Notes: generated by a model not told the origin, from the letters alone. 64,000 nucleotides of DNA from Calidifontibacter indicus (GCF_003386865.1 NZ_QTUA01000001.1:2852001-2916000); one strand, 5' to 3'. Shown: positions 26,463 to 35,860, counted from the first letter of the stretch. A program made the numbers and translations.

Positions 26463-27565
26463 GTTCGCCGGCGAGCACCGCCGCGCGCAGCCAGGAGTAT
26501 CCGGCCGAGCGCCCGGAGGAGCGCCCGGAGGAGTACCAGGAGGAGCACCCGCACGACCACGTGCAGGAGAACAGCGGCGGTCCGGCGTCCGGTCGTCGGC
26601 GCCGCCCGCCGGTGGTGGCGATCGCGGCCGTCACCGTCGTCGCGCTCAGCGTGCTCTCGCTCGGTGTCGGCGTCGCGGGCGTCGGGCCACTCGACGTGTT
26701 CAGTCCGGACGCCGCGCAGTGGGAGATCCTGCGGATCTCCCGTATCCCGCGGCTGGTCGCGCTGTTGTTGGCGGGGGCGGCCATGGCCGTCGCCGGCCTC
26801 ATCATGCAGCGGATCACCGGCAACCGGTTCGTCTCCCCGAGCACGTCGGGCACGGTCGAGGCCGCGGTGCTCGGCGTCATCGCGTGCGCGGTGCTGGTGC
26901 CGTCGGCCGGCCTGCTGCCTCAGATCGGTTTCGCCATCGGGGCGGCCGTGCTCGGCACGATCGGCTTCCTGTGTCTGCTGCAGACCTTGCGTCGCGCCGA
27001 CACGCTCACCGTGGCGCTCGTCGGCATGATGTACGGCGGGGTGCTGGGAGCGATCGGCGCCTACCTGGCCTACCAGGCCGATCTGATGCAGATGCTGGAA
27101 CTCTGGACGACCGGCGCCGGATCCTCCCTGCGTGAGGGCACCTACGAACCCCTGTATCTGGTGTTGGCCGTCGGCGCCATCGGCTACCTGTTCGCCGACC
27201 GGTTCACGGTCGTCGGCATGGGCGAGGACGTCGCCACCAACCTCGGCGTGAAGTACCGCAGCGTGTTGTACGTCGGACTCGTCGTGGTATCGATGATGGC
27301 CGCGTTGGTCGTCGTGGTGGTGGGCGCGATACCGTTCCTCGGCCTGATCGTGCCGAACATCGTGTCGATGATGCTCGGCGACAATGTGCGCCGGGTGCTG
27401 CCGATCACGGCACTGGCCGGGGCCGGTTTCGTCGTCGCCTGCGACCTGCTCGGACGCCTCGTGCGCTACCCCTACGAGGTGCCCTTCGCCACGATCGCCG
27501 GCATCATCGGGGCGGCCGTCTTCATCGTGCTGATCCTGCGCGCTGCACGGGGTGATCTGCGATGA
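26459..27565 (+). CDS. FecCD-type siderophore ABC permease, subunit 1
   Basis: The 368-residue product has about nine or ten transmembrane segments of the FecCD family, with RIPRLVALLLAGAAMAVAGLIMQRITGN near the start and GAIPFLGLIVPNIVSMMLGDN as the ATPase-contact region. The order of genes and the style resemble CeuB/YclN permeases. Before the first helix is an unusual hydrophilic region of about 40 residues rich in Glu, Pro, Arg and His. The GTG start overlaps the lipoprotein stop by four bases. Confidence 0.92.
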   Translation: MSSPASTAARSQEYPAERPEERPEEYQEEHPHDHVQENSGGPASGRRRRPPVVAIAAVTVVALSVLSLGVGVAGVGPLDVFSPDAAQWEILRISRIPRLVALLLAGAAMAVAGLIMQRITGNRFVSPSTSGTVEAAVLGVIACAVLVPSAGLLPQIGFAIGAAVLGTIGFLCLLQTLRRADTLTVALVGMMYGGVLGAIGAYLAYQADLMQMLELWTTGAGSSLREGTYEPLYLVLAVGAIGYLFADRFTVVGMGEDVATNLGVKYRSVLYVGLVVVSMMAALVVVVVGAIPFLGLIVPNIVSMMLGDNVRRVLPITALAGAGFVVACDLLGRLVRYPYEVPFATIAGIIGAAVFIVLILRAARGDLR

Positions 27566-28587
27566 CCGTTGCGACCACCCGCCCCGTCGACGACACCGCC
27601 GCGGTGCCCGTCGAGACCGACTTCGAGCGCGCCCGGCGCCGTCGCGTCCGCACCGGTCTGCTCGTGCTCGCGGCGGTCGCGGTCGCCGCGGTGGCGATCT
27701 ACCAGTTCTGGGACCTGTCGAACGCGAGCTCGTACGCGCTCGACCTGCGCCGCCGGCAACTGCTCACCCTCGTGATCGCCGGCGCCTCCTGCGGCGTGTC
27801 GGCGATCCTGTTCCAGACCCTCGCCGGCTCACCGCTGCTCACCCCTGGCGTGATGGGCTTCGACGCGCTGTACGTGCTGCTCGGCACGCTCATCGTCTTG
27901 CTGTTCGGCAGCGACACCCTGGCCGGTATGTCGCCGGTCACGACGACCGTGATGAACGCGGGAGCCCTGTGTGTCTTCGGCGTGCTGATCTTCGGTCTGC
28001 TGTTGAAGGTCTCGGGACGCAACCTGGTCGTGATGGTGCTCATCGGCATGGTCTGCAGCGCGCTGTTCTCGTCGCTGGGGTCGTTCGCGTCGCGGATGCT
28101 CTCGCCGACCGACTTCCTGACCGTGCAGGACATCATGTTCGCCTCGTTCAGCACGGCCGACGAGTCGGTGCTGATGGTGACCGCGCTGCTCACCGCGGCC
28201 GCGATCGCCTGCTGCATCCCGCTGGTGCGATACCTCGACCTGTTGAACCTCGGCGCGGAGCGGGCCATCGGCCTGGGGTTGCCCGATCGCGTGGTCGTCG
28301 GCTCGACGCTGGCGCTGATCACCGTGCTGGTGGCGAGCTCGACCGCGCTCGTCGGCCCGATGACCTTCCTCGGACTCATCGTCGCCAATGTCGCCCGCCA
28401 GGTGGTGGGCACACCACGCCACGGACCGTTGCTGCTCGGGGCGCTGCTCGTCGGTGCCATCGCCACGGTGCTCGGGCAACTGCTGGTCAGCCGGGTGCTC
28501 GACTTCGCCGCTCCCCTGTCGGTTGTCATCAACCTGGTCGGCGGCGCCTACTTCATCTTCCTGCTCATGAGGAGAGTGCGACTGTGA
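27562..28587 (+). CDS. FecCD-type siderophore ABC permease, subunit 2
   Basis: This second permease half has 341 residues and about nine transmembrane segments. It shows the family pattern RRRQLLTLVIAGASCGVSAILFQTLAGSPLLTPGVMG and the coupling region GPMTFLGLIVANVARQVVGT. It is CeuC/YclO-like. The start overlaps the first permease stop as ATGA and its stop overlaps the ATPase start as GTGA, so the two halves should be made together and form a heterodimer. Confidence 0.93.
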   Translation: MTVATTRPVDDTAAVPVETDFERARRRRVRTGLLVLAAVAVAAVAIYQFWDLSNASSYALDLRRRQLLTLVIAGASCGVSAILFQTLAGSPLLTPGVMGFDALYVLLGTLIVLLFGSDTLAGMSPVTTTVMNAGALCVFGVLIFGLLLKVSGRNLVVMVLIGMVCSALFSSLGSFASRMLSPTDFLTVQDIMFASFSTADESVLMVTALLTAAAIACCIPLVRYLDLLNLGAERAIGLGLPDRVVVGSTLALITVLVASSTALVGPMTFLGLIVANVARQVVGTPRHGPLLLGALLVGAIATVLGQLLVSRVLDFAAPLSVVINLVGGAYFIFLLMRRVRL

Positions 28588-29342
28588 TCGAACTCCGGGA
28601 CGTCACTGTCCGATACGACACGGCGACGGTGCTCGACGTCCCGTCCCTGCGCATCCCCGACGGTCGGCTGACCGCGCTCGTCGGGCCGAACGGCGCCGGC
28701 AAGTCGACGATGCTGTCGGTGGCCGGACGGCTGCTCAAGCCGACGTCGGGCAGCGCCCTGGTCGGCGGCCTCGACGTCCACCGCACCGCGAACTGCGAGG
28801 TGAGCAAGGTGGTGGCGGTGCTGCGCCAGGAGAACCACCTGACCGCGCGCCTCACCGTCGCCGACCTGGTGCGCTTCGGGCGCTTCCCGCACTCCAAGGG
28901 ACGGCTCGGTGCCGACGATCATCGCCAGGTCGAGGAGGCGATCCGGTTCGCCGACCTGGTCGACCTGCGCGACCGTTACCTCGACCAGCTCTCCGGCGGT
29001 CAGCGGCAGCGTGCGTTCATCGCGATGGTGCTCGCCCAGGACACCCCGCACATCCTGCTGGACGAACCGTTGAACAACCTCGACATCAAGCACTCGGTCG
29101 CGATGATGCAGCGGCTGCGGTCGTTGGTGCACGACTTCGGCAAGACCGTGGTCGTGGTGCTGCACGACATCAACATCGCGGCGGCCTACTGCGACGAGAT
29201 CATCGCCATGCGCGACGGACGGGTGTTGGCTCAGGGAACCCCCGAGCTCATCATCGAACCGGACGTGCTCTGCGAGGTGTACGAGGTCGACGTCGAGGTG
29301 CTCCACACGCGTGGGCGCCGGGTGGCCGTCTACTTCGAGTAG
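28584..29342 (+). CDS. siderophore ABC transporter ATPase
   Basis: The 252-residue product is the nucleotide-binding subunit powering siderophore import. Walker A is GPNGAGKST near residue 34, the signature is LSGGQRQRAFIAMVLAQD, Walker B is HILLDEPLNNLD and the switch histidine lies in VVLHDINIA. It is similar to CeuD/YclP. It ends the operon at a strong bidirectional terminator. Confidence 0.94.
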   Translation: MIELRDVTVRYDTATVLDVPSLRIPDGRLTALVGPNGAGKSTMLSVAGRLLKPTSGSALVGGLDVHRTANCEVSKVVAVLRQENHLTARLTVADLVRFGRFPHSKGRLGADDHRQVEEAIRFADLVDLRDRYLDQLSGGQRQRAFIAMVLAQDTPHILLDEPLNNLDIKHSVAMMQRLRSLVHDFGKTVVVVLHDINIAAAYCDEIIAMRDGRVLAQGTPELIIEPDVLCEVYEVDVEVLHTRGRRVAVYFE

Positions 29343-29360
29343 CCGTCCCACACACCGAAG

Positions 29361-29399
29361 CCGACAGCCCCCGCGAACCTGGTTCGCGGGGGCTGTCGG
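29361..29399. terminator. bidirectional terminator between the siderophore operon and clpX
   Basis: An 18-base perfect stem (29361-29378 with 29382-29399, arms beginning CCGACAGCCCCC) has a three-base loop. It separates two convergent transcripts. Confidence 0.9.
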
Positions 29400-29420
29400 T
29401 CTGTCTGGGACGGGTGGGCG

Positions 29421-30695
29421 TCAGGCGCTCTCCTTGCGCGGGGCGCGCTTGCGGGTATCGCGCCGGACGACCGTCGGCAACACGTTGTCGAGCACGACCT
29501 CACGGGTGACCACGACCCGGGCGATGTCGTCGTCGCTGGGCGCGTCGAACATCACCGGGAGGAGCACCTCCTCCATGATCGCGCGCAGGCCGCGGGCGCC
29601 GGTGCCGCGCAGGGTGGCCTGGTCGGCGATGGCCTCGACCGCGTCGGGCGTGAACTCGAGTTCCACGCCGTCGATCTCGAACATCTTCTGGTACTGCTTC
29701 ACCAGGGCGTTGCGCGGCTCGGTGAGGATCGAGACCAGGCCCTCGCGGTCGATCGGTTCGACGGTGGTGATCACCGGCAGGCGACCGATGAACTCGGGGA
29801 TGAGTCCGAACTTCATCAGGTCTTCGGGCACGACCTCGCCGAAGCTGGCCATCGGGTCGCTGGCCTGGCGCAGCTCGGAGCCGAAGCCCAGACCCTGCCG
29901 GCCGGAACGGGCCTCGATGATCTTCTCCAGGCCGGCGAACGCGCCACCGACGATGAACAGCACGTTGGTGGTGTCGATCTGGATGAACTCCTGGTGCGGG
30001 TGCTTGCGGCCACCCTGCGGCGGCACCGACGCGCTGGTGCCCTCGAGGATCTTCAGCAGCGCCTGCTGCACGCCCTCACCGGAGACGTCACGGGTGATCG
30101 ACGGGTTTTCGCTCTTGCGGGCGACCTTGTCGATTTCGTCGATGTAGATGATGCCGGTCTCGGCCTTCTTCACATCGAAGTCGGCGGCCTGGATCAGCTT
30201 GAGCAGGATGTTCTCGACGTCTTCACCGACATAACCGGCCTCGGTCAGCGCGGTCGCGTCGGCGATCGCGAACGGCACGTTGAGCATGCGGGCGAGGGTC
30301 TGCGCCAGGTAGGTCTTGCCGCAGCCGGTCGGGCCGATCAGCAGGATGTTGCTCTTGGCGATCTCGACGCCGTCGGCGTCCTTCTTCGGCGCCTGCTCGG
30401 CGGCCTGGATGCGCTTGTAGTGGTTGTAGACGGCCACCGCGAGCGAACGCTTGGCGTTGCTCTGCCCGATGACGTACTGGTCGAGGAACTCGAAGATCTC
30501 CTTCGGCTTGGGCAGCTTCTCCAACCCCAGCTCACTGGTCTCGGCGAGCTCTTCCTCGATGATCTCGTTGCAGAGGTCGATGCACTCGTCGCAGATGTAG
30601 ACACCCGGACCGGCGATGAGCTTCTTGACCTGCTTCTGGCTCTTCCCGCAGAACGAGCACTTCAGCAGATCGCTGCTCTCTCCCATACGTGCCAC
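29421..30695 (-). CDS. clpX: ClpX, ATPase subunit of the Clp protease
   Basis: ClpX unfolds tagged proteins and feeds them to ClpP. The 424-residue product has an N-terminal C4 zinc finger (CSFCGKSQ ... CDEC), Walker A GPTGCGKT, a pore loop with GYVGEDVE, Walker [10 protein letters not shown] and the sensor-2 lid. The GTG at 30695 gives [12 protein letters not shown], matching the usual actinobacterial start, and has a GGGAAG ribosome site. A longer start at 30758 and the ATG at 30686 are less likely. The clpP pair lies upstream on the same strand, separated by a repeat-rich gap and a terminator. Confidence 0.96.
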   Translation of the reverse strand: MARMGESSDLLKCSFCGKSQKQVKKLIAGPGVYICDECIDLCNEIIEEELAETSELGLEKLPKPKEIFEFLDQYVIGQSNAKRSLAVAVYNHYKRIQAAEQAPKKDADGVEIAKSNILLIGPTGCGKTYLAQTLARMLNVPFAIADATALTEAGYVGEDVENILLKLIQAADFDVKKAETGIIYIDEIDKVARKSENPSITRDVSGEGVQQALLKILEGTSASVPPQGGRKHPHQEFIQIDTTNVLFIVGGAFAGLEKIIEARSGRQGLGFGSELRQASDPMASFGEVVPEDLMKFGLIPEFIGRLPVITTVEPIDREGLVSILTEPRNALVKQYQKMFEIDGVELEFTPDAVEAIADQATLRGTGARGLRAIMEEVLLPVMFDAPSDDDIARVVVTREVVLDNVLPTVVRRDTRKRAPRKESA

Positions 30696-30847
30696 TCGAC
30701 TTCCCTCTTCCCTACGTTGCTGGGTGACTGCGCCGACGTTACCCCCGACGTGCGACAACCACTCTTATTGAACCCCGGTGTCGGGCGGCGAGTCACGCCA
30801 GTACGCCGAGGGCTGAAATCCGCGCCGCAACCGCTCCAGCCGTCACG

Positions 30848-31140
30848 CGGCGGGACCCCGTCGGGCCCTGGCAGAAGCGAAGCGCCACCACGACCCGAGC
30901 CGCACTGCCGCTGGTGCCATCCGAAGCGAAGCGCCACCACGACCCGAGCCGCACTGCCGCTGGTGGCACCCGAGCCGACCACGCTGGAAGGCTCACGACG
31001 GCGGGACGCGTCAGGCCCCCGGCAGAAGCGAAGCGCCAGCCACGACCCGAGCCGCACTGCCGGTGGTGGCATCCGAGCCGACCACGCTGGAAGGCTCACG
31101 ACGGCGGGACGCGTCGGGCCCCCGGCAGAAGCGAAGCGCC
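30848..31140. repeat. tandem repeat array (~100 bp unit) between clpX and clpP2
   Basis: A unit of about 100 bases recurs head to tail. Landmarks are CGGCGGGACGCGTCGGGCCC, GGCAGAAGCGAAGCGCC, CACGACCCGAGCCGCACTGC and GAGCCGACCACGCTGGAAGG. GAAGCGAAGCGCC occurs at about 30875, 30924, 31026 and 31128. The copy near 30875 is shortened to about 50 bases. The last copy supplies one arm of the clpP terminator. The 474-base gap between clpX and clpP2 holds no gene I can support. Confidence 0.85.
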
Positions 31141-31152
31141 TGCCGGGGGCCC
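31116..31152 (-). terminator. terminator after clpP1-clpP2
   Basis: GGGCCCCCGGCA and TGCCGGGGGCCC form a perfect 12-base stem around a 13-base loop, 18 bases after the clpP2 stop. Confidence 0.8.
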
Positions 31153-31169
31153 GAACCGCGAAGGAGCCG

Positions 31170-31850
31170 TCAGTTCTGAAGGCTCGCCTTGCGGGAGGAC
31201 AGCACCTCGTCGATGAGGCCGTACTCCTTGGCCTCGGCGGCGGTGAGGATCTTGTCGCGCTCGATGTCCTTCTCGACCTGCTCCTTGGTGCGGCCGGTGT
31301 GGTTGGCGATGGTCTCCTCCAACCAGGCGCGCATCCGGAAGATCTCGTTCGCGGTGATCTCGAGGTCGGAGGCGGTGCCGCCCGAACCCTCCATCGCCGG
31401 CTGGTGGATCAGGATGCGGGCGTTCGGCAGCGCGAACCGCTTGCCGTTGGCGCCGGCGCCGAGCAGCACGGCTGCGGCGGAGGCGGCCTGGCCGATCACG
31501 AAGGTCTGCACATCGGGCTGGATGTACTGCATCGTGTCGTAGATCGCGGTCAGCGCGGTGAACGAACCACCCGGGCTGTTGATGTACATGAGGATGTCGC
31601 GGTCGGGGTCTTGCGACTCCAGCACGATCAGCTGCGCGATGATGTCGTCGGCCGACGCGTCGTCGACCTGCACACCGAGGAAGATGATGCGGTCTTCGAA
31701 CAGCTTGTTGTAGGGGTCGGACCGCTTCATCCCGTAGGACGTGCGCTCCTCGAACTGCGGCAGGATGTAGCGGCTGCTCGGCACCTGCAGGCCGCCCGGG
31801 GTGCGGGTGGAATTCATCTGTGCTCCCAACGGATTCAACGGGTACGTCAT
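31170..31850 (-). CDS. clpP2: ClpP protease subunit 2
   Basis: This is one of two ClpP paralogues that in actinobacteria form a mixed tetradecamer and degrade substrates unfolded by ClpX or ClpC. The 226-residue product has the catalytic Ser124 in [11 protein letters not shown], His149 in LIHQPAMEG and the acidic site in [12 protein letters not shown]. There is a propeptide-like N-terminus of about 15 residues. The ATG overlaps the clpP1 stop as ATGA. A second ATG at 31817 is possible. A terminator hairpin follows. Confidence 0.94.
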   Translation of the reverse strand: MTYPLNPLGAQMNSTRTPGGLQVPSSRYILPQFEERTSYGMKRSDPYNKLFEDRIIFLGVQVDDASADDIIAQLIVLESQDPDRDILMYINSPGGSFTALTAIYDTMQYIQPDVQTFVIGQAASAAAVLLGAGANGKRFALPNARILIHQPAMEGSGGTASDLEITANEIFRMRAWLEETIANHTGRTKEQVEKDIERDKILTAAEAKEYGLIDEVLSSRKASLQN

Positions 31851-32464
31851 GCCTGCACCTCACCCGGAGCGTCGGTGGAACGCTCGAAGACGTGGTCGAC
31901 GAAGCCGTACTCCTGGGCTTCCTTGGCCGAGAACCAGCGGTCGCGGTCGGAGTCGCGCTCGATCTGCTCCGCGGTCTGGCCGGTGTGGTCGGCGATGAGC
32001 TGCGCGAGCTCCTTCTTCATGCCGAGCAGCAGTTCGGCCTGCGTCTTGATGTCGGACGCGGTGCCGCCGATGCCGCCGGACGGCTGGTGCATCATGATCC
32101 GCGCGTGCGGGGTGGCGTAACGCTTGCCCTTCGCACCGGCGGACAGCAGGAACTGACCCATCGACGCGGCGAGGCCCATGGCCACGGTGGCGACGTCGTT
32201 GGGGATCCAGTTCATCGTGTCGTAGATCGCCATGCCCGCGGTGACCGAACCACCCGGGCTGTTGATGTACAGCCAGATGTCCTTCTCCGGGTCTTCGGCG
32301 GCGAGCAGCAGCAGCTGCGCGCAGATGGCGTTCGCGTTGTCGTCGCGGACGTCCGAGCCCAGGAAGATGATGCGCTCCTTGAGCAGGCGGTTGTAGATCT
32401 GATCGTCGAGGCCGGCCACCGGCTGGGTGGCCATGCCGACCGGCGCGTTACTGCGCTCCGTCAT
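31847..32464 (-). CDS. clpP1: ClpP protease subunit 1
   Basis: This is the first of the paired ClpP subunits. The 205-residue product has catalytic Ser101 in [11 protein letters not shown], His126 in MMHQPSGG and the acid residue in [11 protein letters not shown]. The ATG at 32464 has GGAG six bases before it; a longer upstream start at 32512 lacks such support. It lies downstream of tig, separated by a terminator, and is translationally coupled to clpP2. Confidence 0.94.
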   Translation of the reverse strand: MTERSNAPVGMATQPVAGLDDQIYNRLLKERIIFLGSDVRDDNANAICAQLLLLAAEDPEKDIWLYINSPGGSVTAGMAIYDTMNWIPNDVATVAMGLAASMGQFLLSAGAKGKRYATPHARIMMHQPSGGIGGTASDIKTQAELLLGMKKELAQLIADHTGQTAEQIERDSDRDRWFSAKEAQEYGFVDHVFERSTDAPGEVQA

Positions 32465-32631
32465 CGTGACTCCATCTGTCGTTCGCGTGCGGACGCTGGT
32501 GTCCGCTTCCATTTGACCCTAACGTCAGCCACCGAGGGTTTCGTCCCGACCCGGACCGATGTTCGCCGTCAGCGGAAGAGGCACCCGCCGGCGTCCCCGA
32601 GACGGTCCTGATGCGGGCCCTTGCCCGGACG

Positions 32632-32669
32632 GCGAAAGGCGCCCGGGCAGTTGCCCGGACGCCTTTCGC
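32632..32669 (-). terminator. terminator after tig
   Basis: GCGAAAGGCGCCCGGGCA pairs with TGCCCGGACGCCTTTCGC with one mismatch and a two-base loop. It sits between the tig stop and the clpP1 start, so the clpP pair probably has its own promoter. Confidence 0.85.
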
Positions 32670-32692
32670 ACGTGTCCCCGTGGGGAGGCCGA

Positions 32693-34075
32693 TCAGGCCT
32701 CTTCGGTGGAAGCTTCCTCGGTCGCGGCCTCGTCGGTCGCGGCCTCGTCCGTCGCGTCAGCGGCGGGAGCCTCGTCGTCGTCCGACGCCTCGTCGCCCTC
32801 GAGCTCCATCTCCTGGTTCAGGTCGACGGTGTTGCCGTCGGTGTCGACAACCTGCACCTTCTCCAGCACCGAGGCCAGCGCCTTGCGGCGGGCCACCTCG
32901 GACAGCACCTGCGGCACCTGACCCTGCTGGTCGAGCGCCTGCGCGAAGGTGTTCGGGTCCATGCCGTACTGCTGCGCCTGCATGATGAGGTACTCGATGA
33001 GCTCCTCCTGCGAGACCTGCACCTCGTCCTGAGCGACGATCTTGTCGAGCAGCAGCTGCGACTTCAGGGCCTTGCGGGTCGACTCGTCGACCTCCGCGCG
33101 GTGCTCGTCGTCCTCCAGGCGACCCTCGGCCTCGAGGTGGCTGTGCACCTCGGCCTCGATGATCTTCTCCGGCAGCGGGATCTCGACGTTGTCGAGCAGG
33201 TGGTCGAGCACCTTGTCGCGAGCCTGCACACCCTGCTGGAAACGCTTGGTGGTCTCCGCTTGGGTGGTCAGCTGCGCGCGCAGCTCGTCCATCGTGTCGT
33301 GCTCCGACGCCAGCTGGGCGAAGTCGTCGTCGAGCTCGGGCAGCTCGCGCTCCTTGACGCTACGCAGCGTGATGACGCAGTCGGCGTCCTCGCCCTCGTG
33401 CTCGCCACCGGCCAACGGCGCTGTGAAGGTCTTCGACTCATCGAGCGACAGGCCCTCGAGCGCCTCGTCCATGCCCGGGAGCATGTTGCCCGAACCGATC
33501 TCGTAGGAGATGCCCTCGACCGAGTCGATCTCCTCGTCGCCGATGGTGGCGGTGAGGTCGACGGTGACGAAGTCGCCCGACTTCGCCGCGCGCTCGACGG
33601 TCTTCAAGGTGCCGAAACGCTCACGCAGCGCGCTGACCTCGGCATCGACGTCCTCGTCGGTGACCTTCAGCGGGTCGACCTCGATCTTGATGTCGCCGAA
33701 CTCCGGCAGGTCGAACTCCGGACGCACATCGACCTCGGCGGTGAAGACCAGCGGGTCGTCGCCCTCGGTCGGCGCACCGGTGATGTCGACCTCCGGCTGA
33801 CCCAGCGGCTGCAGGTCGTTCTCCTCGATCGCCTGACCGTAGAACTCCGGCAGCGCCTCGTTGATCGCCTCGCTGACGACCGCGCCACGGCCGAAACGCT
33901 GCTCGATGATGCGAGCCGGCACCTTGCCCTTACGGAAACCGGGGATCTGCACCTGGTTGCCGATCGCGGCGTACGCGGCGTCCAAGCTCGGCTTGAGCTC
34001 CTCGAACGGCACCTCGACGGTCAGCTTGACCCGGGTCGGGTTGAGGGTCTCGACGGCGCTCTTCACTACAGGCAC
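32693..34075 (-). CDS. tig: trigger factor (ribosome-associated chaperone and prolyl isomerase)
   Basis: Trigger factor binds nascent chains at the ribosome exit. The 460-residue product has the ribosome-binding domain with its signature GFRKGKVPARIIEQRFG near residues 46-62, a central FKBP-like domain (SGDFVTVDLTATIGDEE, GSGNMLPGMDEALEGL) and a helical C-terminal chaperone domain. The last 45 residues are very acidic (Asp/Glu/Ala). It precedes clpP1, clpP2 and clpX in a common protein-quality-control order. tRNA-Gly lies 32 bases upstream on the same strand. Confidence 0.95.
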   Translation of the reverse strand: MPVVKSAVETLNPTRVKLTVEVPFEELKPSLDAAYAAIGNQVQIPGFRKGKVPARIIEQRFGRGAVVSEAINEALPEFYGQAIEENDLQPLGQPEVDITGAPTEGDDPLVFTAEVDVRPEFDLPEFGDIKIEVDPLKVTDEDVDAEVSALRERFGTLKTVERAAKSGDFVTVDLTATIGDEEIDSVEGISYEIGSGNMLPGMDEALEGLSLDESKTFTAPLAGGEHEGEDADCVITLRSVKERELPELDDDFAQLASEHDTMDELRAQLTTQAETTKRFQQGVQARDKVLDHLLDNVEIPLPEKIIEAEVHSHLEAEGRLEDDEHRAEVDESTRKALKSQLLLDKIVAQDEVQVSQEELIEYLIMQAQQYGMDPNTFAQALDQQGQVPQVLSEVARRKALASVLEKVQVVDTDGNTVDLNQEMELEGDEASDDDEAPAADATDEAATDEAATEEASTEEA

Positions 34076-34107
34076 TCCAAAAGGTTGGGAATCGGTTCCG
34101 CACTTGC

Positions 34108-34181
34108 TGGAGCGGGCGACGAGAATCGAACTCGCGTAATCAGTTTGGAAGACTGAGGCTCTACCATTGAGCTACGCCCGC
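34108..34181 (-). tRNA. tRNA-Gly (anticodon TCC)
   Basis: The cloverleaf runs from GCGGGCGTAGC to the discriminator T, with CCA encoded. The anticodon loop is CTTCCAA, giving TCC at 34149-34147, and the T arm contains GTTCGATTC. Confidence 0.95.
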
Positions 34182-34296
34182 ACGGCTCAGCACGCGCGAG
34201 CGACAGGGTGGCCCGACGTCCGGCGTGATGTACCGAGGGGTTAGCCTACCTACTCTGCCGACAGCGCCCAAAACGGGCCGGTCGCAGACACCACCA

Positions 34297-34370
34297 CGGG
34301 GTATGGCGCAGCTTGGTAGCGCGTCCGCTTTGGGAGCGGAAGGCCGCCGGTTCGAATCCGGCTACCCCGA
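34297..34370 (+). tRNA. tRNA-Pro (anticodon TGG)
   Basis: The cloverleaf has acceptor arms CGGGGTA and TACCCCG, a D arm with TGGCGCAGCTTGGTAGCGC, anticodon loop TTTGGGA (TGG) and T loop GGTTCGAATCC. CCA is not encoded. Confidence 0.95.
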
Positions 34371-34576
34371 CGCCGGGCCTGCGGCCCTATGTTCATCGTT
34401 CGACTCCCTCCGGCCGTCCCGGCCTTCCCGGGCTCGCAGGCTCGCCCGGTCGGCCGTGCCGACTCTCCGGCAGATCTCACATAGTCCGCTTGCGCTGCGG
34501 GCGGGTGATCGTGTTGGTCGCCTATCGCACCTCGATGCCGGGCACGGACTCCCCGGTCGGCTGCGGTGACCGACGG

Positions 34577-35713
34577 TCAGTTTCGTTTGAGGACGACGAC
34601 GGTGCGGTCGTCAGACTCGCCGGCGCGGGCCATTTCGCAGATACGACGGGCGGAGCCGTCGAGGCAGGCCGTGATCTCGCGGTCGGCGACACCCAGCATG
34701 CGGTCGATGCCCTGGGAGATGTCGACGTCCTTGTGCTCGACGACACCGTCGCTGTAGAGCACCAACACGTCACCGCGGTCGAGTCGACCTTCTAGACGCG
34801 GGTAGTCGGCCTCGTTGAGGTCCTCCAGGATGCCGAGCACCACCCCGGCGCCGGTGCGCAACGGCTCCCAGCGTCCGGTGCCCGCGTGGAACTGCACGGC
34901 CGCCGGGTGGCCGGCCGAGCCGAGGCAGAAGGCACCCGACTCCAGATCGACCGCGACATGGGTCGCGGTCGCGAAACCGTCGGTCCACCCCTGGCGCACC
35001 AGGTAGTCGTTGGTCGCAGGGAGCACCCGGTTGGGTTCGAGAGCACCCAGCAGACCCGACACGGCACCGCCCAACAGCACCGCACGCGACGCCGCGGTCA
35101 AGCCCTTGCCCGAGACGTCCAGCACGGCGGCGTTGAAGATGCCCTTCACCTCACAACCCACCACGACGTCGCCGCAGAGGGCCTCGCCGTGCGCGGGCAG
35201 GACGGCGGTGTCGAGCGTCCACTGCGCAGGCAGGGTCGGCATGTGGGTCTGTACGGCGTGCCGGCGCCGCAGGTCGGTCAGCATGTTCGCGGCGACCTCC
35301 TGGGTCACCCCACCGGGGCGGCCCCACAACCGGTTGATGAGCGCGACGATCGCAACCGTCGCCCCGAGCGCCAGCGCACTCGACACGACGCGATCACTCA
35401 ACTCACCGGTGTGCAGCACGACCGACACCACCACGAAGGACACGCAGATGTAGGCGAGCACCGTCGCCATCAGCCGGCCGCGCAGCAGCAGACCGGCCGC
35501 CGCGACCAGCGGCACGAACAACGCGTAACTGAGGCTCGGTCGGACGACGAAGATGCCGACCAGAACAGAACTCGCCAGAACGAGCGCTCCCGCGGCGATG
35601 ACGCCGATGCGAGGGACGGCCGTCGTGCGGCCTACGACACGATCAGCCGGCTCGGCGAGCCATCGGGCACGCCGAGCGAAGAGCCCGTGCGGCAACGGCT
35701 GTTCGATCCCCAT
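34577..35713 (-). CDS. membrane-anchored PP2C-type (SpoIIE) serine phosphatase
   Basis: The 378-residue product has four to six transmembrane helices in its first half and a SpoIIE-type PP2C phosphatase domain from about residue 155. Metal-site motifs are present: CGDVVVGCE, VLDVSGKGLTAA, LGSAGHPAA, LVLYSDGVVE and GESDDRTVVVLK. Such enzymes usually dephosphorylate anti-sigma-factor antagonists or similar signalling proteins; no partner gene is adjacent. The ATG at 35713 follows TAGCGT by seven bases, indicating a leaderless mRNA. An upstream TTG start at 35749 is less likely. Confidence 0.86.
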   Translation of the reverse strand: MGIEQPLPHGLFARRARWLAEPADRVVGRTTAVPRIGVIAAGALVLASSVLVGIFVVRPSLSYALFVPLVAAAGLLLRGRLMATVLAYICVSFVVVSVVLHTGELSDRVVSSALALGATVAIVALINRLWGRPGGVTQEVAANMLTDLRRRHAVQTHMPTLPAQWTLDTAVLPAHGEALCGDVVVGCEVKGIFNAAVLDVSGKGLTAASRAVLLGGAVSGLLGALEPNRVLPATNDYLVRQGWTDGFATATHVAVDLESGAFCLGSAGHPAAVQFHAGTGRWEPLRTGAGVVLGILEDLNEADYPRLEGRLDRGDVLVLYSDGVVEHKDVDISQGIDRMLGVADREITACLDGSARRICEMARAGESDDRTVVVLKRN

Positions 35714-35720
35714 ACCGGCA

Positions 35721-35742
35721 ACGCTATAGGTACCGATCGGTA
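35721..35742 (-). promoter_or_regulatory. promoter of the SpoIIE phosphatase gene with a palindromic operator
   Basis: A -10-like TAGCGT (35726-35721) lies seven bases before the ATG. Five bases further upstream is the perfect 12-base palindrome TACCGATCGGTA (35731-35742), in the -10/-35 spacer, where a dimeric repressor could bind. The regulator is unknown. Confidence 0.55.
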
Positions 35743-35860
35743 ACGCCAAAGGAACTTGACCAACTTCTTACCTTCAAACCCCACTTTTCACCCGGCGGGG
35801 CGTATCCTTCGCCGTTTCAGCCGGCGACCGATAGCACTCCTGCGGGCGGACCGCAAGGGT

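Noticed and set aside
30662-31099. Open frames of 67-145 codons through the clpX-clpP repeat region
   Set aside because: They are created by GC-rich tandem repeats, lack a ribosome site or -10 hexamer, and encode repetitive low-complexity peptides.
30848-31140. Possible CRISPR array between clpP2 and clpX
   Set aside because: The repeat unit is about 100 bases with no unique spacers and no cas genes. It is an ordinary tandem duplication.
34371-34576. Possible gene between tRNA-Pro and the phosphatase
   Set aside because: The 206 bases contain no frame with a plausible start and no domain. Nothing further was seen there.
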